Positions 11,755-21,801 of a DNA stretch of 64,000 bases are shown here, piece after piece (the stretch's first letter is position 1; the number at the start of each line of letters is the position of its first letter). The notes under the pieces are model-generated. The model ran no database searches, was not told the origin of the DNA, and saw only the letters and a list, made by a program, of their open reading frames with translations. A program made the translations under genes and the position numbers. The DNA is from Brachypodium distachyon (Eukaryota > Streptophyta > Magnoliopsida > Poales > Poaceae). The stretch spans positions 71,830,855 through 71,894,854 of the forward strand of contig NC_016131.3 of the NCBI RefSeq assembly GCF_000005505.3, in the 5' to 3' direction.

Positions 11755-12110
11755 TTCTGCCGCTGCCTCACCGTTGCTGGCCTGCTGTTGCAATCACTGT
11801 GCTCTGGAAAATCTGGGATGCCAGAAACAGCGTGATCTTCCGGCTACCGCCTCATGTAATTGTCAGGAACATTCTCGCTGACTTTACTTTATGGTCCCAT
11901 CGACTCAGGAAAGTCGACCTTCAGGTAGCGGACACTGCGTGACGTGACTACCTCTCTTCTCGGGTTTTGGCCCATGTATTCAGGTGGGGATTGGTAGGCT
12001 ACACCATCGATTGCGGCCATTCCCCTACGAGCAGACGAGAAGTGACGAGCATTTTTAGGCTGACAAAACATGAAAAGGTACATGCTTTACGCACCGTGTG
12101 CATGAGAACT
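11755..12110 (+). mobile_element. LINE remnant, right part (C-terminus), continuation of the interrupted copy
   Basis: The frame at about 11755-11942 gives HRCWPAVAITVLWKIWDARN and FTLWSHRLRKVDLQ, the usual C-terminal tail of plant zf-RVT LINE proteins that follows the segment seen at 10937-11224. The spacing is restored if the CACTA-like insert is removed. Beyond the stop at 11940 the sequence has no further coding homology. Confidence 0.75.
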
Positions 12111-12628
12111 GAGAAAACTAATTAAGCGTGCCACAACTGTTAAAACTCGAAGTGGCCGATCGAATGGTGGATCGATCCATCAGCCCATATCTTGTAGGAG
12201 CTAGCTAGCCACTGACAAGGAGTAGCAGCTAGTACTCAACATCAGCTAGCTAGAGGTGCCTAAAACTCGAGATGACTTGAGGGGATCCAAGGCAACATGG
12301 TGACGTGAAAGCATGATGGAAATGCAGTGTGTGGTTTTGGAAAATGACTAGCAAGCAATGAAGCAAACATGTGCGCGGTGCGCCCGAGAGTGAAGAGAAG
12401 ACGGGCTGGCAAGGCATATGCAGAAGTTGTCTTTGACGGCAGCACGCGCGGCACACCGGTCTGATCGACGCAGACGTTTCGTTTGGATTTGGATCAATGC
12501 ATGACGCGGTCGAAGTTGACCTCTACTCGATCAATGTACATACGTAGAACGGAAACTACCCATGCATGCCGTACGTATATATGAACTATTTCTTCCTGAT
12601 TTTTACCACGTAGGACAACATCAACAGT
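12111..12628. other. Intergenic, nothing recognised
   Basis: No domain, repeat end or RNA gene is recognised. The short overlapping frames near 12250-12460 are composition artefacts. Confidence 0.4.
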
Positions 12629-13179
12629 GGGCCTGCTTGGATGGCCGTTTTGGGGCTCATAACCGGGGTAATTTACGGAGGCTGAAAAATTTCCGACGAC
12701 AGCCTGAAACACCGATTGGAACGTCGTTTTCGTTTTCCTTTTCGTTCGGTTTAGAGGCTTTACACCCGTAAACAATTACGGATCTGAGGAGGTCTGGATA
12801 GAAAAACGAGGAAGAGGACTAGCGGCGCACGCCGCAGGGAGAAAGGAAGAAACGAGATCCGGCGACGCGTGGGTCGGCGATTGGAGTGGTGTCCGGCGGC
12901 GGCGAGGTGGCGGCGCCTGAAGCGGGTTTTGGCGGCATGCCGGGTCGTTGTCTGGAGCAGTTTCTGATGGCGCGAGGAGGCGACGGTTGGAGCGTGTCCG
13001 GCGGTGCATGGCGGCGGCGCGTGCGGTTTTAGCTTCCGGCAACACCCTCTCCCACTAGCTCCCTCCTCTACCTCACCGCAACCTCCCCGGCTCCCACTTG
13101 TAAGGCTATACCTCACCTCGATCACCATCGTCTTCACCGTCGATCGGTGGCGGCATGGACCAAAGGTTCTGCTAGCATT

Positions 13180-13192
13180 GCAGCAGAGTATT
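13180..13192 (+). repeat. LINE target-site duplication, copy next to the poly(T)
   Basis: GCAGCAGAGTATT occurs here immediately before the oligo-T stretch and again at 15967-15979 at the other end of the LINE. The 13-bp length suits target-primed reverse transcription. Confidence 0.9.
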
Positions 13193-15966
13193 TTTTTTTC
13201 TCGAACACGCCGAGCGGCGTGTCATTTCCATTAAGAAGAAAGCGCAAGAAGAGCGAGTACAAGCGGCAACAAAAGGAACCTCAAAGGGCGCCCAAAAAAG
13301 AAAAACGCAAATGAAAACAAGAAGAAGAAAAAGGTCGCCCATGGAGGGGGAGGCCTAGCTGCCTAAGAGCGCGCGCACCTACAGCCCGCCACAAATCCAC
13401 CTCCACAAAGATGTCCTCGACCAAGCTAGAGGCAACCGGCGTGGATCCCTCGAAGATGCAGCATTCTGGAGCTTCCAAAGACGCCAGAGAGAGAGGTTGA
13501 TGAGGGAGCGAATGGCCTTCACCTTGTCCGGCGCCCGACGTGCTCCTGCCGACAGCCAGCCCACAAGGTCCTCGGAGGGACGGGGGAGGCAAGGAAGGGC
13601 CCCGGCCCTATCCAGGATCGCATGCAGCACCGTCTTCGAGAAAGCACAGCCCACAAGGAGATGAGCTATGGTCTCGGGCTCCTGGTCGCAAAGAGGGTAG
13701 CGCGCGTTGCAGGGGAGACTGCGGCGTTCCAGACGGTCCGCCTTCTAGCAATGGTTGGTGCACGCAAGCCAAACCCAAATCCGACACTTCAACAGTGTCC
13801 AACAACGCCAGATCTGAGCCCAACAAGGGGAAGTCGGGCGTTCCTCGAAGAAGTGAAGGAACGCCGATTTGGAGGAATAGACACCCGAGGGCGACCAACG
13901 CCAGCGGAACACATCGTCCCTGTCCGGAGCAAGCTCCACGGAGGCAAGCGTGTCCGCTAGCCGAAGAAACTCAACCATGCCCTGAGCATTGAGAGGGCCC
14001 GAAATATCATGAATCCAAGCCTCCTCAAAAAGGGCGTACACAACACATCGTGTACGGGTGATCCTTCGACCAACGGCGGCAAAAACGACCGGGGCAACTA
14101 CTTCGATCGACTTCCGATCAATCCAGTTGTCAGACCAGAAGAGGGTAGAGCGACCGTTCCCCACCACCGAACAGCAAGCCTCATGAAAGAGGGCGAGGAC
14201 AAGGGGGCTGAAGCGGATACGAAAGGAAGCCCAAGGCATATCGACCTCAGCCCGCTGCAACCAAGGCCAACGAAGCTGGAGGGCGGTGCTCAACAAGTTG
14301 GCGTCACGAACCCCAAGACCTCCCAAACGAATGGGAGGCAGACCTTGGCCCAGGCCACCGCACAATGACCACGTTGAGCATCGGTCCGACCTTTCTAGAA
14401 AAAACTCCGTTGCTTCTTATTAATGGCATCACCCAACCACTTCGAGAGCAAGGAGAGTGTGGACCAGAATGGCCGAGAGAACCGATTTGACGAGAGTCAA
14501 CTGGCCACCCCAGGACAGCATCCCGGCACGCCAGCTAGCAAGCTTGCGGTCTAGCTTGTCAAGAATAGGCTGGAAATCCTGACGACAGGGCCTGGAGATG
14601 GAGAGGGGGGCACCCAAGTAGGGGATGGGAAACTCCTGAACCGGACAAGCCAGGTAATGGAGAACGACCTGAATCTCCTCAGGAGAGCAGCAGATGGGAG
14701 TGGCCGAGCTCTTCAGGATATTCATGCGCAGGCCCGAAGCATCACCAAAGACCTCAAGCAAATCAGGCAAGATGGTGCACTCCGCCACCTCAGGCTGATA
14801 AACACGACCACGCCATCAGCGTAGAAGGAAGCCTGGCAACCCGGAGTCCCTCCTCTAAAAGGAGAAAGGAGCCGCTCCCGGGCGGCAGCGAGAAGAAGGC
14901 TGTTGAAGGTATCCATCACAATGACGAAGAGCATCAGGGATAAGGGGTCCCCCTGGCGCAGGCCCCGACGATGCACCACCTCATGGCTAAGGTGACCATT
15001 GATAATAATCTGGGTGCTGGAAGTGGAAAGCAGCAAGCAGATGAGATCACACCACACACGACCAAAGCCACGATGTCGGAGGAGATCCAACAAAAAGGCC
15101 CAGGAGACAGAGTCAAACGCCCTAGCGATGTCAAGCTTACAAAGCATCGCTGGCTGCCTAGAAATGTGCAACGACCTCGCCATTTGCTTCACGAGCATGA
15201 AATTATCGTGAATGGCACGACCACGGATAAAGGCACACTGGTTGGTGGAGATCAGGGTCGGCAGGAGAGGCGCAAGCCGGAGCGAGAGCACCTTAGCGAC
15301 CAACTTGGCGATGCCGTGAACAAGGCTGATAGGCCTAAAATCCCGAACCTCCGAAGGCTAGTTCTTCTTGGGAACGAGAGTAAGGAGCGCACGGTTAAGG
15401 TCGTGGAAGCCGGCGTGACCCCTCCGTGGAGCCAACGAAAGAGCTCGACCACCTCGCCCTTGATGACGGACCAACAAGACGAGAAGAAAAGTCCGGTAAA
15501 ACCATCCAGACTTGGGGCGCGATCCCGAGGTAAAGCTCGAACGGCAGCCCAGATTTCCTCTTCCGAAAAGGGTTCCTCCAAAACGCGTAAGTCCAAGCGC
15601 GGAATCTGGAGGAAGTCGAAGTCCAGGGTCCGCAACCTCTCCTCCGGAAAGTCAAAAACCTCCTCAAAGAAGGAAGTAATTGCCTCCTCGATGCGATCCT
15701 GGTCGATCAGATCCTGATCCCCATGGTGGAGCTGCGCAATAAAGTTTCGTCTGCGACGAGCGCCCGCATGGAAGTGGAAAAAGCTGGTGTTAGCGTCGCC
15801 ATCCCTCAACCAAGTGATGCGGGCCCGGTGACGGGCAATGGTCCGCTGCAGAGAGCACAAAGCCAAATATTTTATCTTCAAGCTCTTGCGAAGCCGGGGA
15901 AAGTGGGCGACGCTCCTGAGAGACCTCAAGACGGAAAATAATCTCCACCGCGCAATCAATCTGAGG
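13193..15966 (-). mobile_element. 5'-truncated non-LTR retrotransposon (LINE), reverse transcriptase and zf-RVT regions
   Basis: Read on the minus strand from 15966, the translation, broken by several frameshifts, gives the plant LINE order. First is ITWLRDGDANTSFFH, then the RT fingers/palm (LDGFTGLFF, ISTNQCAFIRGRAIHDNFML, KLDIARAFDSVSW, RGLRQGDPLSLMLFV and the YAD box near 14812-14820), then the zf-RVT segment (about 13600-13760), and last an A-tail seen as oligo-T at 13191-13199. The apurinic endonuclease and ORF1 are absent; truncation is exactly at the target duplication. The YADD catalytic box reads YADG, so one catalytic aspartate is lost. Frame breaks occur near 15300, 14750 and 13740. 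The element is inactive. Plus-strand open frames in this interval are its shadows. Confidence 0.95.
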
Positions 15967-15979
15967 GCAGCAGAGTATT
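15967..15979 (+). repeat. LINE target-site duplication, copy at the 5' (truncated) end
   Basis: This is an exact copy of GCAGCAGAGTATT at 13180-13192. It abuts the first base of LINE homology, confirming that the 5' truncation happened during insertion and not by later deletion. Confidence 0.9.
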
Positions 15980-16092
15980 ACCCAAACAGTATTTTCCAAG
16001 GGAATGATATACGATGGTTTTGTTGGTTACCAGTATAATGCCGGTGTAAATTGATAGAGGAGCATAAAGTTACATGAATGCCAAGCGGGGCC

Positions 16093-16844
16093 TAAAATTA
16101 TTTGTTTTTTTTTAGAAAACGAAAGGATACAGAAGGCCATGGCAAGTTGCTGCTCCTAGGCCTGAGGGGACTGGCCCATGGGCCAGGGTACGAGTGGATA
16201 GCGGTCGGGCGATTGTCCAAGCCCAGCTCCGCCCTGCTAGGCCTAGGGCCGCTGTGGGTCCCGCGAGGCACACGCGCAGAGAGACCCCACCGACCGCGCC
16301 GGGCGCTGCCAGACTGCGAGCCGGATTGCTGCCCCCGGCCGGCCGGCCAGCCGCGAGGGGGAGCGAATTTGCACCCACCAGCAGAAACCAAACCAAAACC
16401 GAAGGCCGCCCTCACGCTCCAAATAGCAAAGCCCCGAGCCACGGCGCCGGCAAAAGAAAGAACCCATCCAGCCACTGAGCCACGCACCCCGGCACCCACC
16501 AACACAAATTAACCCGAGTACCCGACCCCATCGGATCATCCATCCGTCTCGTCTCTTTATTTCCTCTCCTTTTCTGCCCCGCCCGCCCGCACGCACGGTC
16601 CAAGGCTCCTCCGTGCGTGCGGATTGACTCGCGCACCCTTACGCTCCCTTCCGCGTCACTCACTCACCAGTCAGTCCCCCCTCGTGCAGCGCCAGCGCCA
16701 GCAGCCAGCGGCATTCAGCGCCTCGCTAGCTCCCTCCTCCTCCGTCTTCTACCTAGCTAGCCGCGGCGCCGCGCGCGCGCGGCCGTCCCGCCGGTGCGTT
16801 GAGATACATCCATTGCCAGCCGAGCTCGCGCGCGCGGCAAGTCC
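16093..16844 (+). promoter_or_regulatory. Probable promoter and 5' leader of the EPFL gene
   Basis: This GC- and C-rich stretch directly precedes the EPFL start codon. The CT-rich segment at about 16540-16580, including CTCTTTATTTCC, could contain the core promoter, but no clear TATA box is present. Long frames here are compositional. No other gene is recognised between the LINE block and 16845. Confidence 0.35.
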
Positions 16845-17315
16845 ATGGGCCGGCCGAGCCGCCGCGGCCTCCTCGCCGCGGCGCTGCTCCTCCTCTTCGT
16901 CTTCTTCTCCGCCGCTGCCCTCGGTAATATACATGCCTTCTCCTCCATCTTCTGTTTCTTCTGCATTATATACAAGGCCAGCTCTGACCGTCATTGACTC
17001 ATGGTGTGTTGTGTGTGTCCTGCAGGCGCGAGCGCGGCGAGGACCGGCCGGAGGAGCCGCGTCGTTGGTGGCGGAGCGGTGGAGGAGGGGGAGAAGTACT
17101 GGTGGGACCCTGCGGCGGCGGCGGCGGCGGCGGGGGGGAGGCGGAGGGAGCTGGTGGGGCCGGGGTCGTCGCCGCCGACGTGCCGGAGCCGGTGCGGGGG
17201 GTGCCACCCGTGCCGGCCGGTGCACGTGGCCATCCAGCCGGGAGTCAGCTTCCCGCTCGAGTACTACCCGGAGGCATGGCGCTGCAAGTGCGGCGACAGG
17301 CTATTCATGCCCTGA
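16845..17315 (+). CDS. EPIDERMAL PATTERNING FACTOR-like secreted peptide (EPFL4/5/6-type)
   Basis: The model has two exons, 16845-16923 and 17026-17315, with a 102-bp GT-AG intron (donor G/GTAATA, acceptor TGCAG/G). The spliced product is 122 residues. Residues 1-27 form a strongly hydrophobic signal peptide. An Arg/Gly/Ala-rich propeptide follows, with an alanine run at about 57-63. The mature C-terminal domain starts near GSSPPTC and has six cysteines in the pattern CxxxCxxCxxC...CxC, ending [19 protein letters not shown]. The PCRPVHV segment and [11 protein letters not shown] ending match the EPFL4/5/6 (CHALLAH) branch, which has six cysteines, not the eight of EPF1/EPF2. Family members are apoplastic ligands of ERECTA-type receptor kinases with TOO MANY MOUTHS as modulator, acting in stomatal spacing, stem growth and inflorescence architecture. 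The exact orthologue cannot be fixed by eye. Confidence 0.93.
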
Positions 17316-20200
17316 CTGCTCACACCCACGACCGTCTGCACTTGTGCACATATGTAAGGTGCATGCTCCTTGGGCCGCTCCGCCATTACTGGCTGCTTCG
17401 CTTCACTCACACGAGCTAGCTCGCTTAGCTACGGTCTACGGCGGCCGAGCAGCAAAAGGCAAGGGGTGAAGGGAGTCACGGCCTCACGGGTCGAGCAAAC
17501 GCACGGCGACCAGGAAGCTACGAGCTAGAGAGAGCGGGGAGCAGAGCACCAGGAGATTGATGGAAACAAGACCAACCATGGATGACCTCTTCAATGGGGT
17601 CGATGTATGTAATAATGTTGTAAGTAGCCGGTCCTGTCTCGTGTACAAAGAGCGAGCGAGGAAGAGATGGATCGAGATGTTCATGCGCGCGCGCTCTCTC
17701 TCTCTCTCTCCCTCTCTCTCTCTGCTGTTGGTTCTTTCTTTTCCACCTTCCGGTTCAGCGGAGCGATTTTTCCCAGCTAATTTTCGTCAAATCTATGATG
17801 TGATGTTTTTAACCGGATTAGCTACGTAGTTTTCATCATTTCTCCTTGTTCGATTCTGCTGTACTACATCGCATCTTCTCGCAGTGAAGGTCATAAAAAA
17901 TTAGTAGTAACAAGGAAGAAACATTTCTATCTTGAGGCCTGAATGTCTGGTACCTGGATGTCATTGTTCTTTGTGGATTTAATTCCCTAGTTCTTGCGCC
18001 CGTCTGCGTCCGTCCGTGCATATACATACACCACCCAAAGAAACAATTTCTTCATTCCCCCCACCATCAAATATCCGGAACAGTTTCCTTACTCCTTTCA
18101 AGCACACGCACACTCCATGGCAGGGCATGTGCCTCGCAGAGCCTCAGCTGCATATAGTATGAGCGCGCGCAGAAAACCATGGAAAGTAGCTCCAGCAACC
18201 CCCCAAACGATCAGATGGGAAACAGTAGTAGTAGCAGGGAAAGAGGGGGGAGATGGATCGTAGGGAGTGTAGAGCTACAGGTACAGAGAGTTGCACGCTT
18301 TGCGTTGCAGGATGAGCTCCACTTTTTCATTTCGCAGGGGCAAGAAACAAACCAAAAAGCCTGTCTGCGTGCGAAGACTGGTACGGAGAGTAGTATACGG
18401 CGAATCTCTCTCGCAGCAACAGTGACCTAATAGGACTGGAGCTAAGCTAGGGGCGCTGGTTCTGATGAGGTTTTTTCCTCTGGCAGTGTCACTAATTTAA
18501 CTTGCTGGCTAGCTGCTTTAGTCACGTCAAATCAGCATAAGTTCCCTAGAGAGGAGAATAGGGCCTGAATATTTTGGACGCCATGCCACACTATGTCACG
18601 CCATGTGTTTTATATACTAGTAGTATTTGTTTGTTTATCTATCTTGCTCATCATTTGTTTGTGTTACTCCTAGCTAGGCTAGGCGTATACGTACACGCAG
18701 GCCTGTGTCTCAATCATCTCCGAATTATAATCTTTGGCAGCAGGAGTGCAGCGAGCTGTGGCGTTCTGTGCCGTTCAGGGCTTCAGGCACGCACGATGAG
18801 GGGGCTCTGCAGAAATGGTGGCTTTCATTCAATCCTTCCCATCTCCTCCGAGCGTTTTGGTCATTCCATCCATCCATCCATCCTCCTCGTTTCTCCGACT
18901 CCTGAATTCGACGCGAACATCCAGCAGCAGCTACTGGCCTCAGGTTTTATTTGGAGTATTTTCTTGGAGCTGTGATGCGAAATTTCATCGGTGCACACTA
19001 ACTCCTGTCAGTGATGGAGACCGAGCCATGTCCTTGAACAATTTTTAGTGGCCTATGATGTCGGTTGGAGATGGTACATGCTTGAGTCCTAAAAGCAGTT
19101 CGATTTGATAGGATTGCTGCTAATAAACTCGACTCAGCTGTCGTCCAAAAGATACGAATCTCGATGGCCAAACCCAGAACAGATTAACATCTGGGGCATC
19201 TTTTCGTGTGTGGAAATTGCTGAATAAGTATTGTTGAGAAGTAGGAATGTTTGCGGAGCTCTTCACTAGTGTGATCTTCCTGCTTCTCTAAAAACTCGAG
19301 ATTATCTGAAGGTCTCCTTTATCTGTGCCTGCAGTTTTTTCTCCTCGAGAACACAAAGAATGCCCCACCTGCTTCCCCGGCGAAAGATTAGCTTCAAGAA
19401 TAGTAACAGTGTTCTTGGGACTGCGGTTGCTTGTACTTGTAGCAAAGTATCGTTTCCTACTGAAGGAGAAACAACCGACGCAGTGTAAACTGTATAACGA
19501 GTAACAGATCAAACGAAGCGGAGAGGAGCAAAAGTTTCGCCTGCAAAGATTCGTCAGATGGGCTGTGCGTGTATAGGTGCGTGCAATGCAAGCGATCGAG
19601 CAAGTAGACTGTTTGCTGGGAGGCAGTAGCAAGCGATTTCGGCGCCTCACAGTGCCCAATCTGCATGGCGCATCAACGGATTTTGCGTCGATCATGGAGT
19701 TGGAGTATTGATGGGCCTGATGGCCAGCAAGTAGTATCGTTGATTTTAACTGTCAGCTCCTGTCACATGTCTGTTGTGGATCTAATGCAAGTTACCACGG
19801 AAGTGATGATCTTGGGGTTTCTTTTTCTCTCTTTTTTTCGTTTCATCAATTTCATTTTAGCTTCCGTCTCTCCTGTTATCTTTCTTTACGGAAACAGGTG
19901 CCTCTGATCCGTTGATTTCCTTTTTGCCTTTTGTTGGAGAAGCAGGCTCAAAGCAGCCAGTGATTCGAGACATGTTTCTGAAGGGTTGCTCTGAGCTCAG
20001 AAGACGCTCATCTCACATGACCTTCATTTTGCAGGTGAATTTTCAGTCAGACAAACCAATATTTTCATGTTCCGCTGAGCGTTACCTTTTATTTTTAGAA
20101 CACACCGACTGTTACCCGTATAGTACGCGAAAACTAGCATTGCATTCATCACTAAACTTACCCAATATTTACGTTCATCAGTCATCGCCACGTTTTTCTA
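17316..20200. other. EPFL 3' region and intergenic DNA, no second gene recognised
   Basis: A CT microsatellite (about 17694-17724) and a small (CATC)n run (about 18859-18878) are present. The first several hundred bases are probably EPFL 3' UTR. Open frames at 18574-18975 and 19288-19695 show no family resemblance. No RNA gene is seen. Confidence 0.45.
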
Positions 20201-20202
20201 GT

Positions 20203-21300
20203 GAGTAAATTACAAAAAACCACCACATTACGGGTTAGAATTGCACATTGATACCAGTCTACATTTTTGTTGCTAAAACCCACCGAATTTACTTAACCAT
20301 TCGCTTGCTCGCTTCTAACCTCAAAACTGACGAGGCAGGTCCACTGGTCAGGCCAACGTCACGTGCCAGCGTGTTCCACGGTATCTCCCTTATCTTCTCC
20401 CCGTGCTTATCTTCGAGCCGCCGCCGCGTGGAGCCGTTGCTCCGGCCGCCGCTCCGCTTCCTTATCTTCTCCCCGAGCAGCTCTTCCTCTCCCTCTCTTT
20501 TCCTCCTTCCTCCTTCTTTCGTCCTCATTCGGTCATTTCGAGCCGCCTCCTCCAACTCTGTCTAGCGCCCCTGCCTCCCCCCACCACCGCTGTCGCGCCT
20601 CCTTGGCGTCGCCTGCAAGAGCACGAGCAGCGCGTGGACAAGGTGGACCTGCCGCCCGCCCGCGTCCATCTTCCCCGACTCCGGCCGTGCGCCGCCAAGC
20701 TCGCCGCCGCCGTGCCCGCACCTTCCCAAGCCTGAAGCCAAGTCTGGAAGCACCTCCACGCCGCCGTGGATCCGTTGGTGCCCTCGGCCTCCGCCCCCGC
20801 TGCCCCGAGCGCCCCAGCCACGGTGACCCTCCGCCGCCGCACGAGATCGCCGCCATTAGCCCTCCTCCGACCGCTCTCTCGCTCCGCAGATGACTGCATA
20901 AGCTACGCCTTGCCGCGGCGGAGCTGACTCCGGTCTTTCCTCGACGAATCGACCACCGGAGATCCCCCGCGCGCCTTGTCTTCTCCAACTCCGGCGACGG
21001 CCGTGGCCGCCGGCGCGACCTTGCCTGCGCCTTCCTCCTCGCGCGGGCCCCTTCGTCCTCCGCGAGCTCGTTCTCCACCACGAGCCCGCGCCTGTATGAG
21101 TCGCTACCCTCCATTGCGAGCGAGCGCCGGCCGGGCGCCTTCATCGCGTCCTTCGTGTCGCGCGTCGTGCTCTCCGTGGTGAAGCTGGAAGCGGTGGCGG
21201 AAAATTGACAAGGAAGCCACGTCGCGCCGGCGGCCAGGCCGTTCTGTACTGCAGCGGCGCGGGTTCTTTCTTGGCTGCCCCGCTTAAAACTACGGAGAGG
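20203..21300. mobile_element. Candidate Mutator-like/Pack-type element: terminal-repeat-like left end plus GC-rich cargo
   Basis: The left edge at about 20203-20260 contains AAATTACAAAAAACCACCAC and ATTACGGGTTAGAATTGCAC. Such ACCACCAC-bearing AT-rich sequence is reminiscent of terminal regions of grass Mutator-like elements (recalled pattern, not a database match). It is followed by about 0.8 kb of GC-rich, exon-like sequence (20400-21180) with long but domain-free frames on both strands. No inverted partner end is found near 21300. A captured genic fragment is possible, but a 5' UTR or first exon of an unrecognised gene is an alternative. Confidence 0.3.
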
Positions 21301-21591
21301 CCCACAAGAATTTTTCTAGAGTAATGAATGCCCACAACAATGAATGGTGAGGCTAGCCGAGCACTTCATGGCCCATTACAGTTCTTGGCCCAGTTCAAAT
21401 ACTGCTGCACCATTGGCTTTTAGGATCGAACGGCTTGGGAAGAAATCCACAGGACGATATTCGAAATTTCAGGCAACCAAGCCATCAGGTATAAACAATC
21501 GATTTAATCTGGTTCTCAAAAAACAAAAACAATCGATTTAATCTATTATTATTCACAGAGACAGTTTATTCCGTGTTCGCACCTAATCATC

Positions 21592-21662
<71 letters not shown>

Positions 21663-21801
21663 CAGAAGAATTATCAAGTGCAATAATACTGCAGCAGCAT
21701 GATATACCACCAACGTGTAATCTCTAACAGGCTAACAACTCTAACCCCTGTCCGTGAAAAAAACTCTCTCTAGTGATACCGTGCTATGCTCTGTTCCCCG
21801 T
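21301..21801. repeat. Compound (CT)n(AC)n microsatellite and 3' flank of the EGF-like gene
   Basis: A (CT)17-18 run at 21594-21628 passes directly into an (AC)16-17 run to about 21661. It lies about 140 bp beyond the stop codon of the EGF-like gene, which is transcribed toward it, so it may fall in or near its 3' UTR. Nothing else is recognised in this interval. Confidence 0.9.

Larger units (their letters stand above)
12629..16092. mobile_element. Possible non-autonomous DNA transposon with GGCC..GCTTGG ends, hosting a nested LINE
   Basis: The left end begins GGGCCTGCTTGGAT at 12629. The reverse complement of the right end, ending at 16092, begins GGCCCCGCTTGGCAT. These are similar over about 14 bases and resemble the GGGCCTGTTTGG-like ends of some grass Tourist/Harbinger-type and related elements. 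After subtraction of the nested LINE the element would be about 0.7 kb, with a GC-rich non-coding interior at about 12780-13180. No target-site duplication is visible, so the boundaries are uncertain and the inverted match could be coincidental. Confidence 0.35.

Noticed and set aside
13540..15941. Plus-strand open frames of up to 248 residues
   Set aside because: They are antisense shadows of the minus-strand LINE reverse transcriptase, whose motifs are unmistakable.
16624..17469. A 281-residue plus-strand frame and a 158-residue minus-strand frame over the EPFL locus
   Set aside because: The spliced EPFL model explains the interval with a signal peptide and six conserved cysteines; the other frames stay open because of high GC.
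18574..18975. A 133-residue plus-strand frame downstream of EPFL
   Set aside because: No homology is recognised, it contains a (CATC)n microsatellite, and alternative frames are equally open.
20363..21182. A Ser/Pro/Arg-rich protein gene on either strand
   Set aside because: Frames overlap on both strands with no domain; composition explains them. Kept only as possible captured DNA.
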